DNA of 64,000 nt from Loxodes magnus (lineage: Eukaryota > Ciliophora > Karyorelictea > Loxodida > Loxodidae): contig CAMPDV010000044.1 of NCBI GenBank assembly GCA_946699065.1, positions 62,001-126,000 on the forward strand, read 5' to 3'. The position numbers were made by a program, and so were the translations under genes. The first letter of the stretch is position 1, and each line of letters opens with the position of its first letter. The notes beneath the pieces were generated by a model that saw only the letters and a program-made list of their open reading frames with translations, did not search any database and was not told the origin of the DNA. Positions 1-11,236 of the stretch are shown here, in pieces.

Positions 1-164
1 TAAGTGAAGACAAAGTTCCCAATATCAGAATGAACGTTTGTAAAAGCTTGAAAATACTAGGAAGCAGAATAGGAACGTCCGGCTCTCATTAAGTATTGAA
101 ATTTCTGATTAACGACGAAGATATAGATGTTAGAGAAAGTGCAAAGAAGGCTTTAAATTTGTAA
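1..164 (+). CDS. PP2A scaffold subunit A (PR65), C-terminal end only
   Basis: Only the last 54 codons are in the window; the gene starts upstream. The frame gives D-K-V-P-N-I-R-M-N-V-C-K-S-L, then F-L-I-N-D-E-D-I-D-V-R and ends K-K-A-L-N-L. This matches the last HEAT repeat of the 65-kDa scaffold (A) subunit of protein phosphatase 2A, which usually reads VPN(I/V)RFNVAKSL...D.DVD...A.EAL. The subunit bridges catalytic and regulatory B subunits. One in-frame TAA is read as Gln (residue before V-L-K-F). The TAA at 162-164 sits where the family normally ends, and no in-frame TGA follows for several hundred bases, so TAA is inferred to be the true stop. Family call is good although the piece is short. 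Confidence 0.75.
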
Positions 165-1335
165 TTTAATAGTTATTCATCCATAACTTAGGTTTAAGGT
201 ATATAAAGTCTACTTTCATACTTAAAACTACATTATATACCAAATTAAATTTTAAGTATCAAGTAATAACTATCTTCTCCTATTCTATACAGGCAATACT
301 GCTTATTTATTTACCTTACCTCTTATCTATTAACCACAGATAGGTTTTGTTAAAGTTTATATTTCAACCCTATAAAGAAATAGTTGAAATATCTACTTAT
401 TAATAGTGCTAATTTTTAAATAAATAATAATAGTTAATTACTAGGAAAGATATTTAGTTTCTTTGAGTTTATTTTTAAGGAGTGTATAAGTGAAAAAGTT
501 AGAAAAGGAGTAACTATTAAACAAACAGAAATATAGTTAAACTTACTTTTTATTAATACTCTTGCTATTACTATTGCTATTTATCATATCACTATTACTT
601 ACTATATTTATATATCACAAACTACCTACTAACTGAACTATTATTAATATAAAGAAAATTAATATCCAGTTTAGTTTAGTTTTGATTAAACTAAAATAGA
701 GTAGAAAGGTTATTAAAAGAGATAAAGTTGATAGAGTTATATGTACTAAGAGAGCGAATGAACTAATAAGTCTTATAATTATTCTATTACTATTAATAGC
801 TTAAAGTGGTACTTAAAAATAAGTAAATTTATTATTTAATTAGCACAATAGTACCAGTTATATACCTCATTATATACAACCTTATCTGTATATTCATAAT
901 TTAGTATCTAATATACTTCTATGTAGAATAAAGAACCTGCATAATATACTTAAACTAGTAAAATATTCTAGCTTATCCTATAATTTAGAACATGGAAATG
1001 AAAGTAATCCTAGATAGCTATAAGCTAGAGTAGTAGCAGTTTAATAAGAACTATTTGGTATTATCTTATATCTTTAGCTAAACGTTATACTAAAGCTTAT
1101 ATAAGTTTATGCTTTCAATTAGAACAATTGTAATCAGTTATATGGCGCTAGTTTATGTTTCTTAGTAGATACTTTTTATGAGATTAAATAAGCAATATCA
1201 ATAGAAGAGAAATGAGAAGTTAATATATATAAGAAGCTCTATTTCAATAAGATTAGTGATTAGAGAGTTTAGTTTAAAGATATAGATTTATAAAATAGGG
1301 AGATGTACAAGAGTTGAAAGTAGATAATAAATAAA
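165..1335. other. AT-rich intergenic region, no supportable gene
   Basis: About 1.2 kb of AT-rich DNA. Short stretches (near 480-560 and 680-780) have mildly gene-like codons but no start, motif or sustained position-1 G enrichment, so I do not call a gene. Confidence 0.6.
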
Positions 1336-2817
1336 ATGGAAGGTAACAAAACATTATCAGATAATTAATAATTACTATAGAAAATTGAATTCCTTTAACT
1401 TGAACTTGAAGAAGCTAGATTTAAGCAACAGAACTTAAATAAAATGAATGAAGCTTTGCTTTAAGCAATAAACTAGAATCCCTAAGAAGAAATTATAAGT
1501 AAATCTATGTAAAATGAGTATCTAAAAACTATTTAGTAGTAAAGAAAGGAATTGTAAGACTTAAGAATGAGATATCAAGATGCTTTGCTTAAAATGAGCT
1601 AATAGGAATGAATTTACAAAAATAAAGTGAATGAACTGGAAAGCACTCTTAGGTAAAATAGTATTTTGCACCAAGCTCAGATTTAAGAACTCTAGTTTTA
1701 ACTAGAGTCCGTTAATTAAGCTTAAAAAGATCCATAACAGACAAGCTTTGATTTTTAAAAAAGAAAGGTTTAAATCGATTCAGAAATGGAAAATTTAAAG
1801 GAGTAACAAAGAAAACAAATCAGTGAAATAATTTTACAACATGAGGAATAAATATTGGAAATACGCAACTAAAACAAAGCTGAAAAAGAGTCCTTAGAAT
1901 AGAATATTTAGTAACTGTAAATTTAATTATAGAACTAAAATAAAGATGAGTCACTCAAAGAAAAAGATATTGAAAACCAAAGGCTTAAATATCTCTTAAA
2001 TGAAAAGGAATAACTTTTTAGTAATACCACTCAAGGATTCAAATAAAAACTGGAAGATGCAAGGTAAATGTGCTTACAATTTTAAAAACAGTAAAAGAAG
2101 TTCAAGAAAATAGAAAAAGAATGCAATATCTATAGAAAAGAGTGTACTATATTAGAAACAAAATTAGAAAATCAAAGCTAGAAATTTAGTCATCTAATAG
2201 GACATAAAGAATAAGAAATTAAAGAACTTACATAGCAACATTAATTCTAATTGCAACACTTTAAGTAAAGAATTGATTAATTATAGACTGCCTATGAAAT
2301 AGCTTCATAAAACTAAACATAAAATTATGATAAATTGATTAATGATAACCTTCAAAAAGATAAAAAAATACAAAAACTTAGATATAAGCTAAGTAGATTT
2401 TAGGATAATTCCTATAGTGTTGATTATCAATTTAATACTCCAAATTAGAGAATTGGTAAAATCGAATGCACCATTCTAAACACAGAGGAATCCACTATAA
2501 AAGAATAAGATTCGATTAGGATAGTTATTGATAAATAAAGTTAAGAAATAGATAAATTAGTGAATGAACTAAAGCATGTTAAGATACAGTGAGCAGAATC
2601 AGATCATTAGAAAGAAGAAAGAATCATTTAATTAAATTAAGAAAATAAATATTTGACTCAAAAACTCATTCAATCTAAGTAAAATGACGAATACGAAACT
2701 CGAATCAAGCAGGCAAATAACAAACCTAAAATTCTAATTAAACCTCCTAAAAATTTAGGCGATAATAGTCCTTCAAGGAGTAATGGAAATGTAAATTGCT
2801 AAAAGATAGTAAATTGA
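1336..2817 (+). CDS. Coiled-coil protein of unknown function
   Basis: 493 residues from ATG 1336 to TGA 2815-2817. Rich in Glu, Lys, Gln and Leu, with heptad-like patterns over about residues 15-450 and a short basic, proline-containing tail (K-P-P-K-N-L-G-D). Most Gln codons are TAA or TAG. Two in-frame TGA codons (in E-W-I-Y-K and K-I-Q-W-A-E) must be Trp, because the same coiled coil continues on both sides. Composition points to a cytoskeletal or basal-body type structural protein, but no named domain is recognised. The start is the first ATG of the open frame, and position-1 G enrichment is strong throughout, so this is a real gene of unknown role. Confidence 0.75.
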
Positions 2818-3381
2818 TTAATTGTATTTTTATATAATAATTCTTAGTCAACTAATAATCATTTCAGTACTTTACTTAATTCAAAATAGCAAGCTATTTA
2901 TGTGAATCTTTTTCAATTGATTAAGCTATAAATCAGTAAAAATAACACCTATTTTAAACTAAAATTTTACAGTACTAATGTAATATTTTTAACAGTAATA
3001 AACATAAATGAGCATATTTAATAAACTGTTTATTTAGAATCTTATGTTCTAATATATTTATCGTATCAATCATTAGATAATTTAGCATCTTTATATTTTA
3101 AGATTCCTATACTTTGAAAATAGAATAAGCATTACAAATAAAAAATAGCACCAAAAAGAAAAACTATCATCTTTTATACTACTTAGCTTGATCTCTAAGC
3201 TTGTGAAAATTAGGTTCTAAGTATTTATAAAGTTAAGCTGTTCTTTGAATTTTGTATGAAAATGGATTAGTAAAAGTAAAGAAAATAAAGAAAGAACGTT
3301 AAGCTTTAAATAGAGATTTAAATGAAAGAATGCATTTCTAATTGAATTAACTATTTTTCAAAATATTCTATTGTGATAAGT
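2818..3381. other. Intergenic, nothing recognised
   Basis: AT-rich spacer between two plus-strand genes. No coding signature on either strand. Confidence 0.6.
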
Positions 3382-4518
3382 ATGTCAAAAGCAGTTTTAG
3401 AAATCATTGAAAAATTAAAGTCTGAAAAATCACCAAGTGCTGAAGATTTAAAATTAATAGTTTCTAAAATTTCCTCTTTAGAAAGCTAGAAAGTACTTAT
3501 AAAGTATATAGGCTCTAGTGGTTTATCCAAGCTGCAATAGTTAATGCATTGTGAGGTTACTGATTTAAGAAAGCTATCAGCTTAGATTTTGTGTTTATTG
3601 ACTTATAAGAACGATGAAACAATTGCAATGCTGTGTAGTATTTTTGATTTCACAAATGTTTAAGATAAAATTTGCTTTAACAGAATTCCTGACATTGTGT
3701 CCAGAATGCTTCAAAAAGATCCTTCAATATTAGACAAAGTAAAGAATATAAAAAGAGAAAATAACCAAATATATTGATGCTTTCCTCCTTTAAATATGAG
3801 CGATGAGTTTCCTGATCCATTGTTTTATATGATAGGAACGTTTGCTGATTTGAGTAAAGAGACTTAATAGTAAAAGCAAAGCTAAATGAGAGGAAAATAA
3901 AGCAGAGTAGAAAATACAGCCAGTTATATAGAGGAGTCATAAGCGCTATACAAAACAGTTTAGTACGATCATTTTGAAAGCTCAGTAAACCAAAACAATA
4001 ATAAAATTAATAATTAAGCATAAGCTACTATAGGTATCATTAATTAACCTCGTGAAATTCCCTTCTAAATTGAATAAATGCCTACAAATCCAGGCCATCG
4101 AAGAGCTGCTACCGCATCAAAAGATATGAGAAAATCTTATAATGCCAAAACTTCTACTGCAGTAAGCTCTCATGAATCATCAAGACAAGAAAAGTCTCAA
4201 GAAAGAAATATGACTAATAAAACTTCAAATTCAATCGAATAGTCTATACAAAGAATTCGTGGTGCTCTAATCAAAGCTAAAATAAGTTAAGCCCAAAAAG
4301 TCAAGAAAAACATTCCTATCTAAAAAATTCCTTAATATAAGAAGGAAGCATATGAAGAAATATTTTAAAAAAGAAAAGAAATTTACGATAAAATGAGACT
4401 AAGTTTAATGAGTCCGATTAGCAAAATTAACTTTGTGAAAACTCCTTCTCCCATTTTAAAGGATAGAAAGAAAATTAGTTAGACTGATAGAGTTGAACAG
4501 CTAAAATAGTAGTACTGA
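3382..4518 (+). CDS. Unknown protein with helical (armadillo-like) N-terminus
   Basis: 378 residues, ATG 3382 to TGA 4516-4518. The first 130 or so residues are helical and leucine-rich (V-L-E-I-I-E-K-L-K, I-S-S-L-E-S-Q-K-V-L-I, S-A-Q-I-L-C-L-L-T-Y), reminiscent of armadillo/HEAT repeats but not diagnostic. A short conserved-looking segment follows, containing a TGA-encoded Trp (Q-I-Y-W-C-F-P-P-L). The rest is a polar, basic, Ser/Lys/Gln-rich low-complexity tail. I do not recognise the family. Codon position 1 is G-rich as in confirmed genes, so the gene is real but its role is unknown. Confidence 0.65.
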
Positions 4519-6414
4519 ATGTATGATAAATTGATTTATTTATGTTTTTCTTTATTTTAAACAAGAGCGATAATAAGTATTATAATACCTTATAGTACTA
4601 GTTAAGTTTATTAAGTACTATATTTCCATTTTTTTTTATTCCATTTTTTCTTTGATAACGAAAGAAGATATTAAGTGCTATCCCTCATATTTAAGAACCT
4701 TCAATAAACTATCTAAGTAAATGATTGAATTTATATTTTATACTTAAAATGACTCTCTGATTGAAGATATTAGCTATAGTTAATTATTTCCATTCCTTAT
4801 ATTTTCACAAATAAGCATAAAATATGTAGAAAATGTCTTATTTTAATTTAATATGTTTCTTAGTATAAATTACCATATATATTTATACTTACTAGTCCCA
4901 AAGATTTTCTATTTATTGAAAGGTTTTATTTAATACAAGAGCTTGAAATTTAAACTACCGTTAGAAAATCTTTATTTAGTGACACTAGAAAGTTAAATTC
5001 AAAAAATATAGTTTAAGAGAATAAAAAAAGAAGAGCAAGATAGTTAGATAATAAAAAATAATTAAGCTAGAACAAAAAGAAATAATTTAAGAAATATTAC
5101 TACTCAGAAACTATTATTCACTATATCTAGAATCTTGTGAATATAATATTTCTCTAAGATAAATCATTGTGAGTCAAGATTACTGCTAAAATTTGAATCT
5201 TAATTTGGTTTTTAAAATATTAGATTTTCCTATACTGCTATAAGAATTTAAGTCTAAAATCTAAATTTATTATTTTAGTTTATTTTAAATTAAAATTTGT
5301 TTTTGTTATTCGTAATATCTTAATCTTATTAAAATTTGAGCTTTTGATTATAAAAATATTGAAAAATAGAATTTCAAATTAATAGACTCTTAATGTAAAG
5401 CGAATATCTCTTACATTTGCTAGATCTAGAAGCATTCTACTTCATTATCATTATACATTTTACTCTTACCTTTTAGTTAGGTATTTTGCTCTGATATTAG
5501 TATTTTAGTATTTCTATTTTTATCTTTTAAATAAAAGCTTCTACTCTAACCAAACTTAAACTTATTGTACTATAAGTGCCTTTAAAGCAATTACTTTATA
5601 TACAATAGCCTATCAATGCTTTAATATTTAAAGAAGCTAGGATTCTAGTGAAATAGACGAAGATTTAAAATTATAGTTAATTGTAAAAAACAAACTTTTT
5701 TAAATAGAAAGAAATCATATTCGAAGACACTTTAACAATGGGGACATTTCTAATCTAATAACTGAATAAGAAAAGCTTTCTATAAAATGTCCTTATTATG
5801 CTTAATTACTCTTATTTAAGAATATTGGATGAAAAATAGTAGAAACTTAAAAAAGCATGAAGAAGAAGCTTTAGGAAAACTATGAATAAGCTATATAAAA
5901 TTATACAATTATTGAGATATATAAGGCTTTTCTTTTCAGCTTTATTCTTCTTACTTTATTTTTCTAATTAAATGAGCAGTTTTATTTAGATATAAAAAGA
6001 TTATTACTTAAGTTGAAATACAGTTAGTTATAAGATAGGTAAGTTAAATTAGCTAAGAGTAGTTACTTTTTATGTTTGTGATTAAATAAGAAAATTAACT
6101 TTTTCCTTTTTTAGTTTTATTCTAGGAATAAAATTAATTAAATAAGCCTTTTGTGATTATTTTATTCATTTAGGCTATAAAATAATCACTCATATTTCTA
6201 AAATATTTAAATAAGAATTTAGATATCGTGCATATCAAAAGTCAGCGTAAAATATAATTAGTCTATTTGCTATGCATATAGAGCTAAAGAAATAGCATAA
6301 CTCTAGACTTTATCTAGTAGTAATGAAGAGATGTATAAATAAGATAGTATATAATTATATAATAATTGTATAACTAAGGTTATTTATTGTATGAAGGTTT
6401 TAAATATTACCATT
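4519..6414. other. Intergenic region with one possible coding remnant
   Basis: About 1.9 kb of AT-rich DNA between convergent genes. Apart from the weak stretch at 5641-5930, listed separately, nothing is supportable. Confidence 0.5.
5641..5930 (+). CDS. Possible small gene or gene remnant
   Basis: An open frame with gene-like codon use (about a quarter of codons begin with G): D-S-S-E-I-D-E-D-L-K-L, later F-N-N-G-D-I-S-N-L-I-T-E-Q-E-K-L and Q-K-S-M-K-K-K-L-Q-E-N-Y-E-Q-A. No ATG lies close upstream in frame and the 3' end is unclear. It may be an exon of an unrecognised gene, a decayed gene or chance. No family is recognised. Boundaries are approximate. Confidence 0.22.
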
Positions 6415-8058
6415 TCATCTATTTATCTTTTTAATAAGGCTTATGACTACTGTCACATCATCCTTTTTTCCTCCAGTAAAGTCAAGACCATTAGCTTAAG
6501 CTTCTTTGGCAAAAGGAGTATCTTCTTATTTATTTTGCGAGTGTTCCCATGCACTTATGCAAAGATTTTTAGCAATCTTCTATGTATTTTAACCTTCTTC
6601 AAGGGCTTAATTTATACATTCATTAGTAAGTTCATCAAAATGATTGTCAAAATATCCATCTGTACCACATACTATCATATCACCATCTTGAACAGGAATT
6701 CTAACAGTTACTGCATCTTAAGGAGTGGTTTCTTTAAACTATTTGCTATTTTCAATCATTTCCTATAACTTAGTTTATTATGATTTTTTCAACTTCTAAA
6801 AATATGAGCTATCAGGCCATTTTATTAGCTAGCAAGGAGCATTAAAACTATAGCAGTGCTAATTTGACTTATATATATAAAGAAGTTTTGAACTATCACA
6901 AGATTAACTATGCACCTATCTTAGAAGGGCGATTTGCGAATCTCCTATATATGTTATATAAAGAACTGAATCGTAAATAAAGTAGATACAAGAAGTAGAA
7001 CTTCCAACATGCCTATTTTTTTTAAATGAATGATCTAATGCATTAATTCCTAGTTACTAAAGCTCATTTTCAGTAAACCTTTCTTATTGGGCAGTTTCTC
7101 TCTATTAAAACTATTTATTAATGAATAAGCAAGCCTCCTATATTAACTGCTCTGCAAAATACTTAGGATTTATATTAAACTACTTTCACTGCGAAACACC
7201 ATCAGCAATTCCGCAAACTTTAGGAAAAATGACCATAGCATCTGAACTATAACTAGGATGATTACTTTTATTTTTAGGATGAGGAAGCATGAATCCAGCA
7301 GATACCATCTACAAGCTTTAATTAGTTTCCAATGATGGAACTTTAAAGAATAGATCATACTATAATAGCTCGTCAATGATCTCTATTAAGTTAACTTAGT
7401 TTGTTTGAATTTAATTAATCTCTTATTTATAGTATTCAGTTCAATGAATTGGCTTGTTTCTTACTAAAGATTAAGTTGAATTTCTTCTAATATTTATAAT
7501 ATTGCTATCTAATTAGGGGTTATCTTCGTTCTTTTGCTGTTAATACTCTTCACTAATCTTTTTCACTCCATCAACTAAAAACTGAAATTTTAGTATATTT
7601 TTGTGAACTTCATTATAGAGTAAATAGTCACAGATCCAAGCTTTTCGTACTGTACAGTATTTCATCTATATTTTGTTTTTCCAAGGGTTAACAGTGAAGT
7701 TTCCAATTAATTCTACTGATTGAGCTTTCTATATGAACTTGATTATTGGCATTTTCAGCTTTTTACTTAATTTTTCCTGTTTAGATACCTTTTAAGCAAG
7801 ATATTGTCGGAATTTGGACTAAATTAAAGTAGCAGCTTATATGTTTTAACTTGTAATTGCAAGCTTATTTTTCTAAAAATAGTTTCACAGCATTGATCCT
7901 GTTTTCGCAATTCAAGAAATTTGCTCATTAGGATAGTCATTAGATTGTACTAGTTAGGAAGGCTTGTAGTTTTACTTATTTAAAATGTTTAATTGTTCAT
8001 AACTTTTGCATTAATTAATCATACAACCCTTGCACATTTTTAATATTTAGACTTTCAT
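6415..8058 (-). CDS. PTC7-type PP2C phosphatase with IQ motif and CBM48-like domain
   Basis: 547 residues, from ATG at 8058 down to TGA at 6417-6415. The C-terminal half is a PP2C (SpoIIE/PTC7-like) Ser/Thr phosphatase: G-I-A-D-G-V-S-Q-W near residue 283 (metal-binding Asp and Gly), G-S-S-T near 345, Y-I-G-D-S, C-G-T-D-G-Y-F-D-N near 465 and K-K-D-D-V-T-V-V near 531. Upstream are an IQ motif at about 75-92 (A-A-T-L-I-Q-S-K-F-R-Q-Y), which would bind calmodulin or another EF-hand protein, and at about 114-190 a beta-rich segment (V-E-L-I-G-N-F-T...N-P-W...F-Q-F-L-V-D-G-V). That segment has the layout of the AMPK-beta/CBM48 glycogen-binding fold. TGA codons at about residues 50-65 and in S-Q-W encode Trp. 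Likely a calcium-linked, possibly polysaccharide-targeted phosphatase. The phosphatase call is firm, the IQ good, the CBM48 tentative. Confidence 0.82.
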
Positions 8059-8572
8059 GAGTCTCTTCACTGGAAATTAAATTAAATAGTATATTAATCA
8101 AAAACAAATCTATTAAAGTCCTGACCAAAGTGTAGATAGTCTTAAACATGTCCTAATACTTTACTATATTCTGTAACTTTTCAAATTTTAAGTCCTTCTA
8201 TAGAATTAATTTATATACATGTACGATTAGAGTGACTATAGCTAATAGCAAATAGAGGTTAGATTATTAATATATTTAATATAGAAATAGTAATCATAAA
8301 TAGATACTATAAAGAGACTTCTTTGGCTATATAATTACTTTTATAAAATAGTCACTTCTTAGTCAACTATTTAGAACTCTAAAGTAACATGCATTCTTAT
8401 ACTATTTTAAGTTATAAAAAGTTAAAATAAGATAATTTCCTCCATGCTTTTAGTTTAGAATTAATATGATGTAAGGTTTATTAGCAAATAAGATTATCAA
8501 TTTTTACTTATTGCACTCTATTTATTAAATAAGGCCTCTATTATCTGTTAGTTCTTTTATATTTATTATTAT
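8059..8572. other. Divergent intergenic region
   Basis: About 500 bases between the 5' ends of the minus-strand phosphatase and the plus-strand acyltransferase, so it must carry both promoters. No specific element is recognised. Confidence 0.5.
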
Positions 8573-10647
8573 ATGAAAAACCCTATTTTTCTGGTGAGTT
8601 GTCTCCTGTCTCTCGCATTTGCTGGCTCTGAATATGAATAATGCTAACTTTCTTTAGTAGAGATACTTAGAAAGGCATTATTTGGAGATGCTTAATCTAT
8701 TAAGTAGATTTATTTCTCAGGCAAAGATCCTATGGAATTTGGCTATTATGACGCTTGTAATTCTTTAGAGGATACGCAATATCTGTTGATGACATTCTCA
8801 CCTCATTTTCCTTCTCTTGGAGCTTTAGGACTTTGTGGTCCCAAAAATTGCTCATTAAACCATTATAAGTAAATACTAGTTGACTTGGAATCAGTTGGAG
8901 GAGACGAAATTGTAATGAATTTTCTAAGAAATATAAACATTTATAGCTTAGATATGGTAAGGCTTGCTGATTTCAATGTTAGCTTTCCTAAATAGCAAGA
9001 AAGTAAGGAAAGAACATAATCTGGCTTTTACATAGTAGTTGTCTTTGCAGCTATCTTCATTCTTATCGCAGCTTTAGCTACTTCATATGAATTCTTTTTG
9101 ATTCATTCTTTATAGAAGGAAAAAGAGAAAAAGTAGAATCTACGAATTATTAATACCAGTAGAACTAATGATCTAACCAATGAAAACTCATCAGATTAAT
9201 CTGAAATAAACTCCTTTATTTAGGAATAATAGAAGGAAGAAAGCTTAAATTATGACACACTAACCAAGAAATAAAAAGTTATTCTTTGCTTTTCATTAAG
9301 CAATAGCTGAAAAGACTTACTAATTCCAAGAAAAGAGCCTAATGTATTGATATGTCTTGATTTTGTCAGAATAACATCTGCTGGATGGCATATGGCCTTC
9401 AACTTAGCTTATTTCTAGTTGGCAGATGTTATTTGGAATTTCGACTTTGTAGGTTGGGTTTTACCTCAAATTTGATTTGGAATTGCTTTTGGAGCGCTTT
9501 TTGCTTAAGAGGCATTTTTATTAGTTTCAGGTTTCTTAGCAGTTTATATAGTTTATGATTTAATGGTATTCAAAAAAATCCACAATTTTGGATATATATA
9601 CTTACATAGATTCATTCGTTTGATTCCTTTGTACTACTCAATGTTTTTTACTATATGATACATTTTGCCAAATATTGGCTTCGGACCAAATTGAGAAGAA
9701 ATGAACAGATGGTTGGATGAATGTAACGAAAAGTGATGGAGTAATCTACTTTTTATGAACAATATGATTGTTGATCAAAATCCAGATAAATGGGGTTGCT
9801 AACCTTGGACATATAACTTGGCTCTTAATATGTAATTTTTCCTTCTAATACCCCCAATCTTATGGATTTACTTAAGAAAGCCTTATATTAGTTGGATTAT
9901 TCTTATTTTATATAGTTTGGCCTCTATTGGAATGGGAATCTATTTGAATGATCACTGAGATATGAAAATAGTCTTAGTCAGTCCTACTACAGTGCATCTT
10001 AGAGATTTATTGTATCCTTTTTACACTAGAGCTGCTAGCTATTATTTGGGATCTTTGCTAGCTTTTATCTTCGTAACTCATATGAACTAAAAAGGAGATT
10101 TAAATGTGCACTAGGATAGTATTAGCTTGTTTATTATAAAGCTTTTTAGCAAATCGGAGTGAGTCAGTTGAATTTCAATAATTACTGGATTCTTCTTAGT
10201 TTCGCTTATAATTTTTAGCCCAGTCAGCGTTTATAGTGATCTAACCTCTGATTTGAACTTTTATACAAGCTTTACGCGATGGCCTTAATGATTAAACGAT
10301 ACTTTCGCTGGATCTTCAAAAGCAATTTTTGCTTTGGGTGTAGCTTTAAGTTTACTGCCAGTACTTTTAGGCAGACTACTAATAGTTCGCTTCATTATGA
10401 CAGCTTAATTCTGACAACCACTAAGCAAAATTTGTTTCTCAATTTATTATTTCAATTTATACCTTTGATGTTTATACTAAGCTAGGAAAATTAAGCTTTA
10501 TTTTGGGGATGGACTCTTTTCGCAATTCAATACGCAACAGCATTAGTGGCAACAATTTTTGGTGCCTTCGTTGTATATTTCTTAGTAGAAGCACCTTTTA
10601 GAAAGATAGAGAAGATATATTTCATATCTAATCAAGATTTAAAATAA
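8573..10647 (+). CDS. NRF-6/OAC-type membrane acyltransferase (one 26-nt intron)
   Basis: 682 residues over exons 8573-10469 and 10496-10647. It starts with a signal peptide (M-K-N-P-I-F-L-V-S-C-L-L-S-L-A-F-A). A luminal Cys-bearing NRF domain follows (C-N-S-L near residue 62, G-L-C-G-P-K-N-C-S), then one membrane span and a charged Gln-rich linker. A multi-pass acyltransferase-3 domain completes it (L-D-F-V-R-I-T-S-A-G-W-H, V-S-G-F-L-A-V-Y, H-R-F-I-R-L-I-P-L-Y-Y). N-E-K-W-W-S-N-L-L near 385 is the family WW motif, with its first Trp coded by TGA at 9734-9736. The frame changes near 10470; removing a 26-nt GT-AG segment joins it to G-W-T-L-F-A-I and the terminal E-A-P-F-R-K-I-E-K. It ends at tandem TAA TAA (10645-10650), with no in-frame TGA for about 400 bases. 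Substrate unknown. Confidence 0.85.
10470..10495 (+). other. Candidate 26-nt intron in the acyltransferase gene
   Basis: Begins GTTTATACTAAG and ends TTAAG. Its length restores the frame shift between Y-L-W and F-W-G-W-T-L. The 5' site is less typical than GTAAG, so another nearby boundary pair is possible. Confidence 0.55.
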
Positions 10648-10650
10648 TAA

Positions 10651-11236
10651 CTTTAACCTTAAACTTCTTAACTTTAATTACCCAATAATACTTCTTACTT
10701 TTAGCCTATTTCTATATCTATTTTATAATTAAGTTTAGTCTTCTCTTATTCTATTTAATTACTCATAATATAACCATTTCTACCTTTCTATTCTGATTAC
10801 AATGTTGAAATTATAGCTATTCTAAAGATTTAATCTAAAGGAACTGGATTGTATTATAAAATGGCTTTTAGTTCAGTATTTTTAACAACTTGTTAATGTT
10901 ACAATATCTTAAAGAGGAGTAATGTAGTTTTAAAGCTGCTTTATTCACAATATGGAGCAAGCTTAAGTAATTACAGTATACCTTATATAAGAGCATTTAA
11001 AATACCTAACTAAGAGCAATTTGCATATACTTTTCTCTCTCTAAAGCTAAGAAATGGGTATTGATGTAATAATTACTCCGAAGCTAAGCTATAGAAGACT
11101 TTTATCTTAAAGCAAATATATAAGCTAAATATTTTTAAAAAGGGGAGCTGGATTTTGATAGTAGAGGATAATACGGGAAGACAAATTAATTATTAATAGC
11201 TTTAGAAGTGAATTTAGTAAAACTATAATTTATAAA
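10651..11236. other. Intergenic, nothing supportable
   Basis: AT-rich spacer. A 68-codon open frame starting ATG near 10860 has ordinary background codon composition and is not called. Confidence 0.5.

Noticed and set aside
6391..6768. Plus-strand frame M-K-V-L-N-I-T
   Set aside because: It lies opposite the PP2C phosphatase coding region, which has clear catalytic motifs; it is an antisense shadow.
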